DNA from: AC-32 sp035473395
GTDB taxonomy: Bacteria > Actinomycetota > Thermoleophilia > Gaiellales > Gaiellaceae
Assembly: GCA_035473395.1 (NCBI GenBank)
Contig: DATIOF010000173.1
Location: 1 to 28,741, forward strand
Direction: 5' to 3'
DNA: 28,741 nucleotides
Below the pieces are notes generated by a model. That model ran no database searches and was not told the origin of the DNA. It saw nothing but the letters and a program-made list of their open reading frames with translations. How positions within the stretch are numbered: the first letter of the stretch is position 1; each line of letters starts with the position of its first letter. Both the position numbers and the translations under genes were made by a program. This document shows, piece after piece, positions 14,914 through 23,754 of this stretch.

Positions 14914-15812
14914 TGGCCGACGCGCCTCCCGTCGAGGTGCGGGAGCTGACGAAGCGCTACGGCTCGACGACCGCGGTCGACGGGCTCAGCTTCACCATCC
15001 GGCGCGGGGCGATCACGGGCTTCCTCGGCCCGAACGGAGCGGGCAAGTCGACGACCCTGCGGGCACTGCTCGGACTCGTGCAGCCGACGGCCGGCGACGC
15101 GCGGGTCGAAGGCGCTCCCTACGCGAAGCTGGGCGACCCGCTGGGAACGGTGGGGGCGGTCTTGGAGTCCGAGAGCTTCCATCCGGGGCGCTCGGGGCGG
15201 AACCACCTGCGCATCCAGGCCGTGGCGGCCGGGCTTCCGGCCGAGCGGGTCGACGAGGTGCTCGCGACCGTGGAGCTGACCGATTCCGCCCGGCGTCGCG
15301 TCGGCGGCTATTCGCTCGGGATGCGCCAGCGGCTCAGCGTCGCGGGCGCGCTGCTCGGCAAGCCGCGGCTGTTGGTTCTCGACGAGCCCGCGAACGGGCT
15401 CGACCCCGAGGGGATCCGCTGGCTGCGGACCTTCCTGCGCGCGTTCGCCGGCGACGGCGGAACCGTGCTGATCTCGAGCCACGTCCTCGCCGAGGTCGCC
15501 CAGATCGTGGACGAGGTGGTGATCATCCATCGCGGCCGCCTGGTGGCACAGGAGCCGCTCGAGGCCCTGACCGCGAGGTCGGCCGCGGGCGCGGTGGTCG
15601 TCAAGAGCCCCGAGGCGTCGCGCCTGCAAGAGGCGCTCGTCCGCGCCGGCCTCGAGGTCGTGCCCGTCGGCGACAGCGAGCTGCGCGTCGCCGGAGCCGT
15701 CGAACGGGTGGGCGAGACCGCCGCCGCCGAGGGGATCGTCCTGCACGAGCTGCGAACCGAAGGCGCGAGCCTGGAAGAGGTCTTCCTCGAGCTGACCGGC
15801 GGAGAGAAGTGA
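14913..15812 (+). CDS. ABC transporter ATP-binding protein (CcmA/BcrA-type)
   Basis: 299 residues. Walker A GPNGAGKST (about residues 40-48), Q-loop region before AVLESESFHPGRSGRNHL, signature YSLGMRQRLSVAGALL (the SLGMRQR form typical of BcrA/NatA-like exporters), Walker B LLVLDEPANGLDPEG, H-loop ISSHVL. A C-terminal accessory domain of about 80 residues follows (AVVVKSPEASRLQEALVRAG...LEEVFLELTGGEK), also usual for this group. It powers the permease encoded next, whose GTG overlaps its TGA. Such pairs export peptides, antibiotics or ions, or give resistance to them; the substrate is unknown. Confidence 0.95.
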   Translation: MADAPPVEVRELTKRYGSTTAVDGLSFTIRRGAITGFLGPNGAGKSTTLRALLGLVQPTAGDARVEGAPYAKLGDPLGTVGAVLESESFHPGRSGRNHLRIQAVAAGLPAERVDEVLATVELTDSARRRVGGYSLGMRQRLSVAGALLGKPRLLVLDEPANGLDPEGIRWLRTFLRAFAGDGGTVLISSHVLAEVAQIVDEVVIIHRGRLVAQEPLEALTARSAAGAVVVKSPEASRLQEALVRAGLEVVPVGDSELRVAGAVERVGETAAAEGIVLHELRTEGASLEEVFLELTGGEK

Positions 15813-16543
15813 CGCGCCTGCTGCACGCGGAGCTCCTGAAGGTGCTCACGACGAGGCTGCTGCTCTGGCTCGGGCTGCTGGTGTTCGCCTTCGAGGTGCT
15901 GATCATCGCTCTGCGGGTCGGGCACGACTCGCTCGACTCGCTCGCCGGGCCCGGCAACCAGCGCGACATCGTCTCGATCGCGGGGATCGCAGTCCTGATC
16001 TCGCTGATTCTCGGGATCGTCGCGTCGAGCGGGGAGTACACGCACGGAACGATCAGCCACACGCTGCTCGTGGCGCCGGTGCGGGAGCGTGTGTCGCTGG
16101 CCAAGCTCGCCAGCGCGGCGCTGGCCGGCGCCTTCCTCGCCCTCGTCTCGGTCGTCTTCGCCTGGGGGCTCGCGGCGTTGCTCCTCTGGGCGAGGTCGGT
16201 CCCCTTGCACGTGGCGACGCACAAGACGCTGAACGTCGGGCTCGGCACGATCGGCGCCGCCGCGATCGCCGGCGTGCTCGGTGCAGGCTTCGGCCTGCTG
16301 CTCAGGCGGCAGACGGCGGCGATCGTCATCGCGCTCGTCTGGCTGCTCGTCGGCGAGCCGCTGCTCTCGATCGCGCGTGTGCAGCGCTACGGCCCGGGGC
16401 ACGCGATCGCATCCGTCGTCGAGGCGGGCAATCAGAGCTCGGATCTGCTCGACTTCGGGGTCGGGCTCGCGGTCGCGCTCCTCTATGCGGCGGCCGCGGC
16501 GACGCTCGGCACGATCGCGCTCAAGCGCACCGATGTGAACTGA
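15809..16543 (+). CDS. ABC-2 type permease
   Basis: 244 residues from a GTG overlapping the ATPase stop (GTGA). It has six hydrophobic segments in the pattern of ABC-2 permeases: LLHAELLKVLTTRLLLWLGLLVFAFEV opens the protein, the stretch SSGEYTHGTISHTLLVAPVRERVSLAKL between segments 2 and 3 is the family hallmark (E-Y-x-x-G-T...R-x-x-x-x-x-K), and two pairs of segments follow. It forms the membrane half of the transporter with the preceding ATPase. The stop codon lies inside the 11-base repeat CTGAACCGAAC, whose second copy lies at the 3' end of the transposase gene. Confidence 0.92.
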   Translation: MTRLLHAELLKVLTTRLLLWLGLLVFAFEVLIIALRVGHDSLDSLAGPGNQRDIVSIAGIAVLISLILGIVASSGEYTHGTISHTLLVAPVRERVSLAKLASAALAGAFLALVSVVFAWGLAALLLWARSVPLHVATHKTLNVGLGTIGAAAIAGVLGAGFGLLLRRQTAAIVIALVWLLVGEPLLSIARVQRYGPGHAIASVVEAGNQSSDLLDFGVGLAVALLYAAAAATLGTIALKRTDVN

Positions 16544-16550
16544 ACCGAAC
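16540..16550 (+). repeat. left copy of 11-base direct repeat flanking the RAYT
   Basis: CTGAACCGAAC here and again at 17109-17119. The copies bracket the transposase segment (16551-17108). Both overlap a TGA stop codon, of the ABC permease on the left and the transposase on the right. Confidence 0.55.
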
Positions 16551-16552
16551 CA

Positions 16553-16569
16553 TCGGGGACTGTCCCCGA
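16553..16569. repeat. REP-like perfect palindrome
   Basis: TCGGGGACTGTCCCCGA is a perfect odd palindrome of 17 bases just after the ABC permease gene and 5' of the RAYT gene. It resembles the short GC-rich palindromes mobilised or bound by RAYT proteins. Its core GGACAGTCC also occurs at 23687-23695 and 26438-26446. Confidence 0.6.
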
Positions 16570-16575
16570 GAAGTG

Positions 16576-16636
16576 GCCGAAACGGTCTCGTCAGGTGTGA
16601 CAAAAGCGTCACAGGTTGTCCACGAACCGTCTCGGC
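16576..16636. repeat. long imperfect stem-loop 5' of the RAYT gene
   Basis: Arms 16576-16586 and 16626-16636 pair in 10 of 11 positions (GCCGAAACGGT against ACCGTCTCGGC). Inside, TGTGAC (16596-16601) pairs with GTCACA (16608-16613). With the palindrome at 16553 this gives two hairpins in a row, the arrangement seen next to RAYT genes. Confidence 0.5.
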
Positions 16637-16677
16637 AGGACCTGGCGACCCACCCAATAGCGGCTAGCTTCATCGGC

Positions 16678-17112
16678 GTGAGGCGACCCCGAAGGGAGCT
16701 CCCGCCCGCAGGCGTTTACCACGTCACGACCAGAGGGGTCGCGCGCGCGGCGATCTTTCTCGCCGACGACGAGCGCCGCTTCTTCTTGCGCCTGCTCGCC
16801 GCCGAAGTCGCACGCCATGACTGGCGCTGCCACGCCTTCTGCCTGATGACGACCCACTACCACCTTGTCGTCGAGACGGTGCTCTGGCGCCTCTCCGACG
16901 GCATGCACCGACTCAACGGCGGCTACGCGCTCGACTTCAATCGCCGCCACCGCCGGAACGGCCACCTCTTCGGCGACCGCTTCGCCGCCTGGGTCCCGAG
17001 AGACGAGCGCCACCTCCACGCGACGGTCGACTACGTCCTCCAGAACCCCGTCCGAGCGGGCCTCTGCGATCAGGCCGAGCTCTGGCCCTGGTCAGCCTCC
17101 GCCGCAGCCTGA
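16678..17112 (+). CDS. REP-associated tyrosine transposase (Y1_Tnp, RAYT)
   Basis: 144 residues from the GTG at 16678, giving VRRPRRELPPAGVYHVTTRG, the standard N-terminus of the family. The HUH motif is THYHLVVET and the catalytic tyrosine is the one in DYVLQNPVRAGL near the C-terminus. Other family signatures are RRFFLRLLAAEVARHDWRCHAFCLMTTHYH and RHRRNGHLFGDRF. RAYTs are single-copy, domesticated relatives of IS200/IS605 transposases that act on REP palindromes; they cut single-stranded DNA through the Tyr. All catalytic residues are kept, so it may be active. An in-frame GTG at 16573 lies upstream but would place coding sequence through the 5' stem-loop. It stands alone between an ABC permease and uvrA. 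Confidence 0.93.
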   Translation: MRRPRRELPPAGVYHVTTRGVARAAIFLADDERRFFLRLLAAEVARHDWRCHAFCLMTTHYHLVVETVLWRLSDGMHRLNGGYALDFNRRHRRNGHLFGDRFAAWVPRDERHLHATVDYVLQNPVRAGLCDQAELWPWSASAAA

Positions 17113-17119
17113 ACCGAAC
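17109..17119 (+). repeat. right copy of 11-base direct repeat
   Basis: CTGAACCGAAC, identical to 16540-16550. It contains the transposase stop codon, and its last four bases GAAC are the left half of the LexA box. Confidence 0.55.
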
Positions 17120-17128
17120 ACTTGTTCG
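17115..17128 (+). promoter_or_regulatory. LexA (SOS) box of uvrA
   Basis: CGAACACTTGTTCG matches the Gram-positive/actinobacterial LexA consensus CGAACRNRYGTTYG in 13 of 14 positions and has the key GAAC-N4-GTTC form. It overlaps the -35 hexamer TTGTTC (17122-17127), so bound LexA would block the promoter. uvrA is a classic SOS gene. Confidence 0.8.
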
Positions 17129-17150
17129 CGTCCACCCGGGCGGCTAAACT
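17122..17150 (+). promoter_or_regulatory. uvrA promoter
   Basis: TTGTTC (17122-17127), 17-base spacer, TAAACT (17145-17150). The ATG is 9 bases after the -10 box with no Shine-Dalgarno sequence, so the mRNA should be leaderless or nearly so. Confidence 0.7.
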
Positions 17151-17159
17151 TGCCTGTTC

Positions 17160-19987
<2,828 letters not shown>

Positions 19988-19997
<10 letters not shown>

Positions 19998-20010
19998 CGG
20001 CTAGGCAGCG
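19988..20010. terminator. candidate bidirectional terminator between uvrA and the TasA-like locus
   Basis: The hairpin pairs 19992-19997 (GCCTAG) with 20001-20006 (CTAGGC) around a CGG loop and extends by three more pairs beyond one mismatch (CGC 19988-19990 with GCG 20008-20010). It contains the TAG stop codons of both convergent genes. No T-run follows, so it may act as a pause or stability element rather than a classical terminator. Confidence 0.4.
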
Positions 20011-20552
20011 GTCAGCCGGTACACAACGCGGGCCGTCTGGCCCTGCAGCAAGTTCCCGGCGGAGGGCGGCAGGCTGATCGTCAGGCGCAGGTGGTCGGTC
20101 CGGCCCGCGCGGCGGGAAAGGTGGTTCAGCCTCAGCCCGCGCTTGCCTGCCAGCCGCACCGTCTTCACGACGCTCCAGCGCTTGCTGGGGCAGACGTAGG
20201 TCTTGGTCCCGCGCCGCTTCGTCCAGCGCTTCGCGCAGCGGTCGATCGAGAGGCGGATGCCGCCGGCCGGGTCGGAGCGCAGGAGCGAGCTTCCCTTGGT
20301 CGCTGTTCTCAACACGACCTTCGCGAACCGGCCGTGGTAGCGAAGCTCGAGCGTTCGCTCGGCCCGGTCGCCCGGCGCCAGCGGGCCGACCGCCGCCAGC
20401 GCGTGAGGGCCGACGGTGAGCCGGTGAGCGCCACGCGAGACGCGCCCGAGCGGGCTCGCGCTGGCGAACCCGGCGCAGAGGGCGAGCGCGATCAGGGCTC
20501 CTGTCGCCGCGAGGACCGCGATCGAGGCGCCGACCCTCCCTTGCGTAGGCAT
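20001..20552 (-). CDS. TasA/camelysin-like secreted protein, basic paralogue
   Basis: 183 residues. A signal peptide (hydrophobic about residues 9-28, then FASASP, a normal AxA-type cleavage site) precedes a beta-rich domain. It shares with the two paralogues upstream the frame I-D-(K/R)-C...W-T...Y-x-C and the end motif TDHLRLTISLPPSAGNLLQ...V-Y. The core is much more basic than theirs (TKRRGTKTYVCPSKRW; RLAGKRGLRLNHLSRRAGR), and it lacks the GTFATFTSSTSTS segment typical of SipW substrates. So it may have changed role, perhaps as an anchor or assembly protein. The start ATG lies 5 bases after the preceding gene's stop, so it is the last gene of the operon. The frame is open further upstream but there it is antisense-like overlap with that gene. 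Confidence 0.75.
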   Translation of the reverse strand: MPTQGRVGASIAVLAATGALIALALCAGFASASPLGRVSRGAHRLTVGPHALAAVGPLAPGDRAERTLELRYHGRFAKVVLRTATKGSSLLRSDPAGGIRLSIDRCAKRWTKRRGTKTYVCPSKRWSVVKTVRLAGKRGLRLNHLSRRAGRTDHLRLTISLPPSAGNLLQGQTARVVYRLTAA

Positions 20553-20557
20553 GGCGT

Positions 20558-21166
20558 CTACTGGCTCGTGCCGGCGCGCTGGACGCCGGTGAACGTGTAG
20601 CCGACCGTCGAGGAGAGGTTCTGGAGGGTGTTGCCGGCGGTGCTCGGAAGCGTGACCGTCACGCGGAGATGGTCGGTCGAGCCGGTGGTGAGCGTGAGGT
20701 TCGAGAGCGCGACGTTGCTGCCGATCACCGGCGACGAGGCGAGCACGGTGGAGGTCGAGCCGCCGCACGTGTACGTGTAGGGCGGGCCGGACTCCGTCCA
20801 GGCGACCGAGCACTTGTCGATCGCGATGTGCAGGCCGTCGGTCGCGTCCGTGTCGAGCGCCGACGAGGGGGAGGCGGTCGTGGTCAGCGTCGCGGAGCCG
20901 AACGAGATGGAGCCGCCGTAGTTCAGGTCGATCGCCCGCTGCATCGTGTCGCCGGCGGCAATCGTGCTCGCGCCGGTGCCGAGCCGGTTCGTCGGCCCCG
21001 ACGTGAGCGAGAGCGTGCCGCTGGCGATCGTGTGACTCGTGCTCGTCGAGCTGGTGAACGTCGCGAAGGTGCCGAGACCGGCGATCGCGGCGGCGGCGCA
21101 GACCACGGCGATCGAGGCGATCACCTTGTTCGAGGTCGCACCAGGGGTAAGGATCTGCCGCCGCAT
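20558..21166 (-). CDS. TasA/camelysin-like secreted protein B
   Basis: 202 residues. N-terminal signal SNKVIASIAVVCAAAAIAGLGTFATFTSSTSTSHT: a hydrophobic stretch, then the (A)GLGTFATF-S/T segment that marks substrates of SipW-type signal peptidases (TasA, TapA, CalY). The mature part is Ser/Thr/Gly-rich and beta-rich with two cysteines (DKCSVAW...YTYTCGG) probably disulfide-linked, and ends TDHLRVTVTLPSTAGNTLQNLSSTVGYTFTGVQ. It is closely related to the gene at 22982. The start MRRQILTPGATS was chosen as the nearest ATG to the signal; no clear Shine-Dalgarno sequence. It lies 58 bases after the big secreted protein, with two hairpins in the gap. I infer a fibre or surface-layer subunit. Confidence 0.82.
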   Translation of the reverse strand: MRRQILTPGATSNKVIASIAVVCAAAAIAGLGTFATFTSSTSTSHTIASGTLSLTSGPTNRLGTGASTIAAGDTMQRAIDLNYGGSISFGSATLTTTASPSSALDTDATDGLHIAIDKCSVAWTESGPPYTYTCGGSTSTVLASSPVIGSNVALSNLTLTTGSTDHLRVTVTLPSTAGNTLQNLSSTVGYTFTGVQRAGTSQ

Positions 21167-21174
21167 ACGTTGTG

Positions 21175-21218
21175 TGTCGGCAGCCCGACAGCCGTCCGTC
21201 TCCCCCTTCCGGGGGGAG
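21175..21218 (-). promoter_or_regulatory. two hairpins in the gap between surface-protein genes
   Basis: On the minus strand, right after the stop at 21225, comes CTCCCCC-loop-GGGGGAG (21218-21200) and then TGTCGG-GCTG-CCGACA (21190-21175), just before the start of the next gene at 21166. Neither is followed by a T-run. They could pause polymerase, end some transcripts or protect the upstream mRNA end, so that genes of one operon are made in different amounts. Confidence 0.45.
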
Positions 21219-21224
21219 TTGCGC

Positions 21225-22397
21225 TCAGTCGAGGTAGTACGAGTAGGTGGCGATCGCGCGGTCGGTGACGGACTTGACGCAGGTCGGGTTGCCGCCACCG
21301 CCGCACAGCGGCGAGAGCCAGTAGTAGAGCTTGATCACCAGGTTGTTGGACTTGGTGACGTCGTTCACCTCCGGCAGGGAGACCGTGTCGCTAGCGAAGA
21401 CCGTGCCACTGGCCGTGCACGCGACCGGCGAGGCGGCGCTCCCGTGCGTGGCGAGCGAGGTCGCGCCGTTGAAGGTCTCGAGGTAGTAGCAGAGGGTCCC
21501 GCCGTTCGTGACAGCCGCCGAGGCGTGCCAGACGTTCGTGAGCGAGACGGCCGTGATCACGGAGCCGGTCGGGACGAACGGCTCGAGCGTCAGCTTGAGG
21601 TACTTCGTCGTGGCGGGCGTGGCGGACGGCCAGTTGGTCGTCGCCGTATACGTCGTCGCGTCGACGGTTGCGAGCGGCCAGGGGGCGGTCGTGGGGGTGC
21701 CGCTCGTGTCGTCCACCGCCTGAATCTCGTAGGCCGTGAACGCGGTGTAGGGGGTCGAGCCCGTCAGCGTGGCGAGGTCGATCTTGACCGTCTTGACCTT
21801 CGTGCCGGTCTCCCAGACGTACGCGCGAATCACGAGCCCGTTCGCCCGGTCGGTGCTCGACACCTCCGGCATTGCCGTCGAGAAGGTCGTCTGCGTGGTG
21901 CCCGTGCTGCAGCCAGAGGGGCTCGCGTAGCTGCCATGCGTGCCGATCACGCTGCCGCCCGAGCGCACGTCGAACCAGAAACACGCATTGCCGGACTGCC
22001 CGCCGCCAGAGCTTGCGAGGCGGAAGTTGAACTGCGCTCCCGACACGGAGAGGCCTCCGGCGCGGGCGCTGCTCATCGTGAGCTCGACGTAGTTGTTGGT
22101 GCCCGAGGCGATCGCGGTCGAGGTCGTCGCAACGGTTCCGTCGGCATACGAGTAGGCATCCGACTTGTTCGACTCGGCGCCGCTGCTCGCGTCGCGGAAG
22201 TCCTGGGCGGCGAGCGAACGCGGGCCGGGGAAGATGCGCTTGGTCACGATCGTGTGCGACACGCCGGTGGTCAGCGAGGTGAACCCGGCGAGCGCGCCGG
22301 AGACCACGACGAAGGCAGCCAGGGCCGAGCCGACGACCGCGCCCCAGCGAATCGGCCGCCGCAGCGGCCGCGGGTCAGCCGAGCAGGCGGGCCGCAT
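21225..22397 (-). CDS. large secreted protein with two homologous domains
   Basis: 390 residues. A signal/anchor segment at about residues 19-40 (GAVVGSALAAFVVVSGALAGFTSLTTGVSHTI) resembles the GTFATFTS...SHT segment of the TasA-like neighbours. The mature protein has two similar halves, each with a Cys-aromatic motif (ACFWFDV; LCYYLETF), GTHGSYASP / ATHGSAASP, PEV-S/N...N-GLVI-x-x-Y-x-W, and a final short strand (VKTVKIDL; VKSVTDRAI). Six cysteines in all, Ser/Thr/Gly-rich, beta-rich, with a C-terminal aromatic end ATYSYYLD. I do not recognise the family. The start overlaps sipW by 23 bases and has a GAGG at a suitable distance. A surface or fibre-tip role is an inference from context. Confidence 0.78.
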   Translation of the reverse strand: MRPACSADPRPLRRPIRWGAVVGSALAAFVVVSGALAGFTSLTTGVSHTIVTKRIFPGPRSLAAQDFRDASSGAESNKSDAYSYADGTVATTSTAIASGTNNYVELTMSSARAGGLSVSGAQFNFRLASSGGGQSGNACFWFDVRSGGSVIGTHGSYASPSGCSTGTTQTTFSTAMPEVSSTDRANGLVIRAYVWETGTKVKTVKIDLATLTGSTPYTAFTAYEIQAVDDTSGTPTTAPWPLATVDATTYTATTNWPSATPATTKYLKLTLEPFVPTGSVITAVSLTNVWHASAAVTNGGTLCYYLETFNGATSLATHGSAASPVACTASGTVFASDTVSLPEVNDVTKSNNLVIKLYYWLSPLCGGGGNPTCVKSVTDRAIATYSYYLD

Positions 22398-22977
22398 CGG
22401 GTGCCTCGCTCTCGGCTTCGGTGCCAGGAGCGCGCCAGATCCGCCACAGCCCGAGCAGGGCGAGCAGCAGCGGCGCGCCGAAGACTGCCAGCCGCCGGAT
22501 CTGCGGGCTGTGCAGCCAGACGATGCCCCAACCGGCCTTCGGTACCACCGCTCGGACCTGCCAGGCCGTCGTCCCGTTCAGACGGGCGAGCCAGGGGTCA
22601 CGGGCGTTGTTCGCGTCGCCCTTCGTGCGGACGAAAGTCTCGCCGCCGCGCCGCACGACCGCGATCACGCGGTGCGTCTGCACGTGGTGGTCGCCGACCG
22701 GGATGTGGTAGCTGATCATCTGGCCGACGCGGACGTCCGCGATCCGCTCGGGCGTCACGACGACCAGGTCGCCGGGCGAAAACGTCGGCCGCATGCTCCC
22801 CGAGAGGACGGTCTCGGTCCGGTACCAGCCGGTGTGTGGCAGCAGCCCGAGCAGGAACAGGACGAGGAGGGCGAGCCCCAGGACGAGGCGTGCCAGCAGC
22901 TCGCCTGCATGGCTGACAGCAGCGAGACGGAGCGCCGGTTCGGCGCCCCGTCTCCTGCTTGCGCTTCGAGCGCGCAT
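22375..22977 (-). CDS. sipW: ER-type (SipW-like) signal peptidase I
   Basis: 200 residues. One membrane segment near the N-terminus (residues 28-47, LLARLVLGLALLVLFLLGLL) and a second near the C-terminus (about 163-181). Catalytic Ser61 lies in SGSMRPTFSPGDLVVV. Where bacterial-type enzymes have a Lys, it has His102 (VQTHRVIAV), the mark of the ER/SipW type with a Ser-His mechanism. Asp121 lies in TKGDANNARDPW. In Bacillus subtilis SipW processes TasA and TapA, and here it sits among TasA-like genes, so these are its likely substrates. The start is four bases after the stop of the TasA-like gene upstream, so they are one transcript. The gene symbol is used by function; no orthology is claimed. 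Confidence 0.9.
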   Translation of the reverse strand: MRARSASRRRGAEPALRLAAVSHAGELLARLVLGLALLVLFLLGLLPHTGWYRTETVLSGSMRPTFSPGDLVVVTPERIADVRVGQMISYHIPVGDHHVQTHRVIAVVRRGGETFVRTKGDANNARDPWLARLNGTTAWQVRAVVPKAGWGIVWLHSPQIRRLAVFGAPLLLALLGLWRIWRAPGTEAESEAPDAARLLG

Positions 22978-22981
22978 GCGA

Positions 22982-23629
22982 CTACTTGCTGGTCGCGGTG
23001 CGCTGCGTGCCGGTGAACGCGTAGCTGATCGTCGACGACTGGTTCTGGAACGTGTTTCCAGCCGCGCCCGGGAGGGTCAGCGTCACGCGCAGGTGGTCGG
23101 TCGCGCCGGCGGTCGTCGAAGCGAGGTTCGAGAGCGCGAGCGTGTTGCCGATCACCGCCCGCGAGGCGAGCACGGTCGAGGTCGAGCCGCTGCACGTGTA
23201 GGTGTAGGGCGGTCCGGCCTCGGTCCAGGCGGCCGAGCACTTGTCGATCACCATCTGCAGCCCGTTGGTCGAGTCGGTGTCGAGCAGCGAGCTGACCGTC
23301 GCCGTCGTGGTCAGCGTGATCGAGGCGAGGTCGAGCGAGCCCGAGTCGATCAGGTCGACGCTGCGCTGGATCGTGTCGCCGGGGGCGATCGCCGAAGCGC
23401 CGATGTTCAGGCGGTTCGTCGAGGCGCCCGTCGCGCCGAGCGCGATCGTGACGGTGCCCGACGAGACCGTGTGGCTCGTCGAGGTCGAGCTCGTAAAGGT
23501 TGCGAAGGTGCCGAGGCCGGCGATGCTGGCCGCCGCACCGAGCACGGCGAGTGACGCCAGTAGCTTGCGCGTGGGGGACCAGCCGCCGCTGCTGGTCGTG
23601 CGCGATCGCGTTGCAGAACGCAGGTTCAT
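22982..23629 (-). CDS. TasA/camelysin-like secreted protein A
   Basis: 215 residues. After a basic, Ser-rich start (MNLRSATRSRTTSSGG) comes a hydrophobic segment (about residues 23-40) and SIAGLGTFATFTSSTSTSHTVSSGTV, the SipW-substrate type of signal. The mature domain is Ser/Thr-rich and beta-rich, with two cysteines (DKCSAAWTE...YTYTCSG) and a tail TDHLRVTLTLPGAAGNTFQNQSSTISYAFTG. It is the closest relative of the gene at 20558, likely by duplication. It has a good ribosome-binding site (AGGAG within the 13 bases before the ATG) and is the first gene of the surface operon. The upstream gap is relatively AT-rich and holds nested inverted repeats. Confidence 0.85.
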   Translation of the reverse strand: MNLRSATRSRTTSSGGWSPTRKLLASLAVLGAAASIAGLGTFATFTSSTSTSHTVSSGTVTIALGATGASTNRLNIGASAIAPGDTIQRSVDLIDSGSLDLASITLTTTATVSSLLDTDSTNGLQMVIDKCSAAWTEAGPPYTYTCSGSTSTVLASRAVIGNTLALSNLASTTAGATDHLRVTLTLPGAAGNTFQNQSSTISYAFTGTQRTATSK

Positions 23630-23634
23630 CTCCG

Positions 23635-23642
23635 GTCTCCTA
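23635..23642 (-). promoter_or_regulatory. Shine-Dalgarno site of TasA-like gene A
   Basis: On the minus strand the sequence before the ATG reads TTAGGAGACCGGAG: an AGGAG about 7 bases upstream of the start. It is notable because many other first genes in this window have no Shine-Dalgarno sequence, so this gene has a true 5' leader. Confidence 0.65.
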
Positions 23643-23646
23643 AGTT

Positions 23647-23752
23647 GGGGTCTCGCCGCGTGTTGCTGAGGCAGCCATCGGCGCGCGGACAGTCCCTCTT
23701 TAGAGTGAAAAGGGGGGTTTCAAAAGGCAACAGCGAAGCGTTTTCCGACCCC
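23647..23752. promoter_or_regulatory. nested inverted repeats in the divergent promoter region
   Basis: GGGGTC (23647-23652) with GACCCC (23747-23752), and inside them TGTTGC (23661-23666) with GCAACA (23727-23732). Between lies GGACAGTCC (23687-23695) and an AT-rich stretch. On the minus strand TTGAAA is followed by a weak -10-like region near TCTAAAG. This covers the whole regulatory region of the surface operon and of the Yip1 gene. Confidence 0.35.
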
Positions 23753-23754
23753 GG

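Larger units (their letters stand above)
16551..17108 (+). mobile_element. putative RAYT/REP insertion between ABC permease and uvrA
   Basis: This stretch holds two REP-like hairpins and the RAYT gene and is bracketed by the direct repeat CTGAACCGAAC. Removing it with one copy of the repeat would join the permease stop codon directly to the uvrA SOS box. Extent is an inference from the repeat; RAYTs are not known to make target duplications, so the boundary could be coincidence. Confidence 0.4.

Noticed and set aside
16573..16677. N-terminal extension of the transposase from the GTG at 16573
   Set aside because: The extension would be coded by the 5' stem-loop and has no similarity to the family, whose members begin close to the VYHVTTRG motif.
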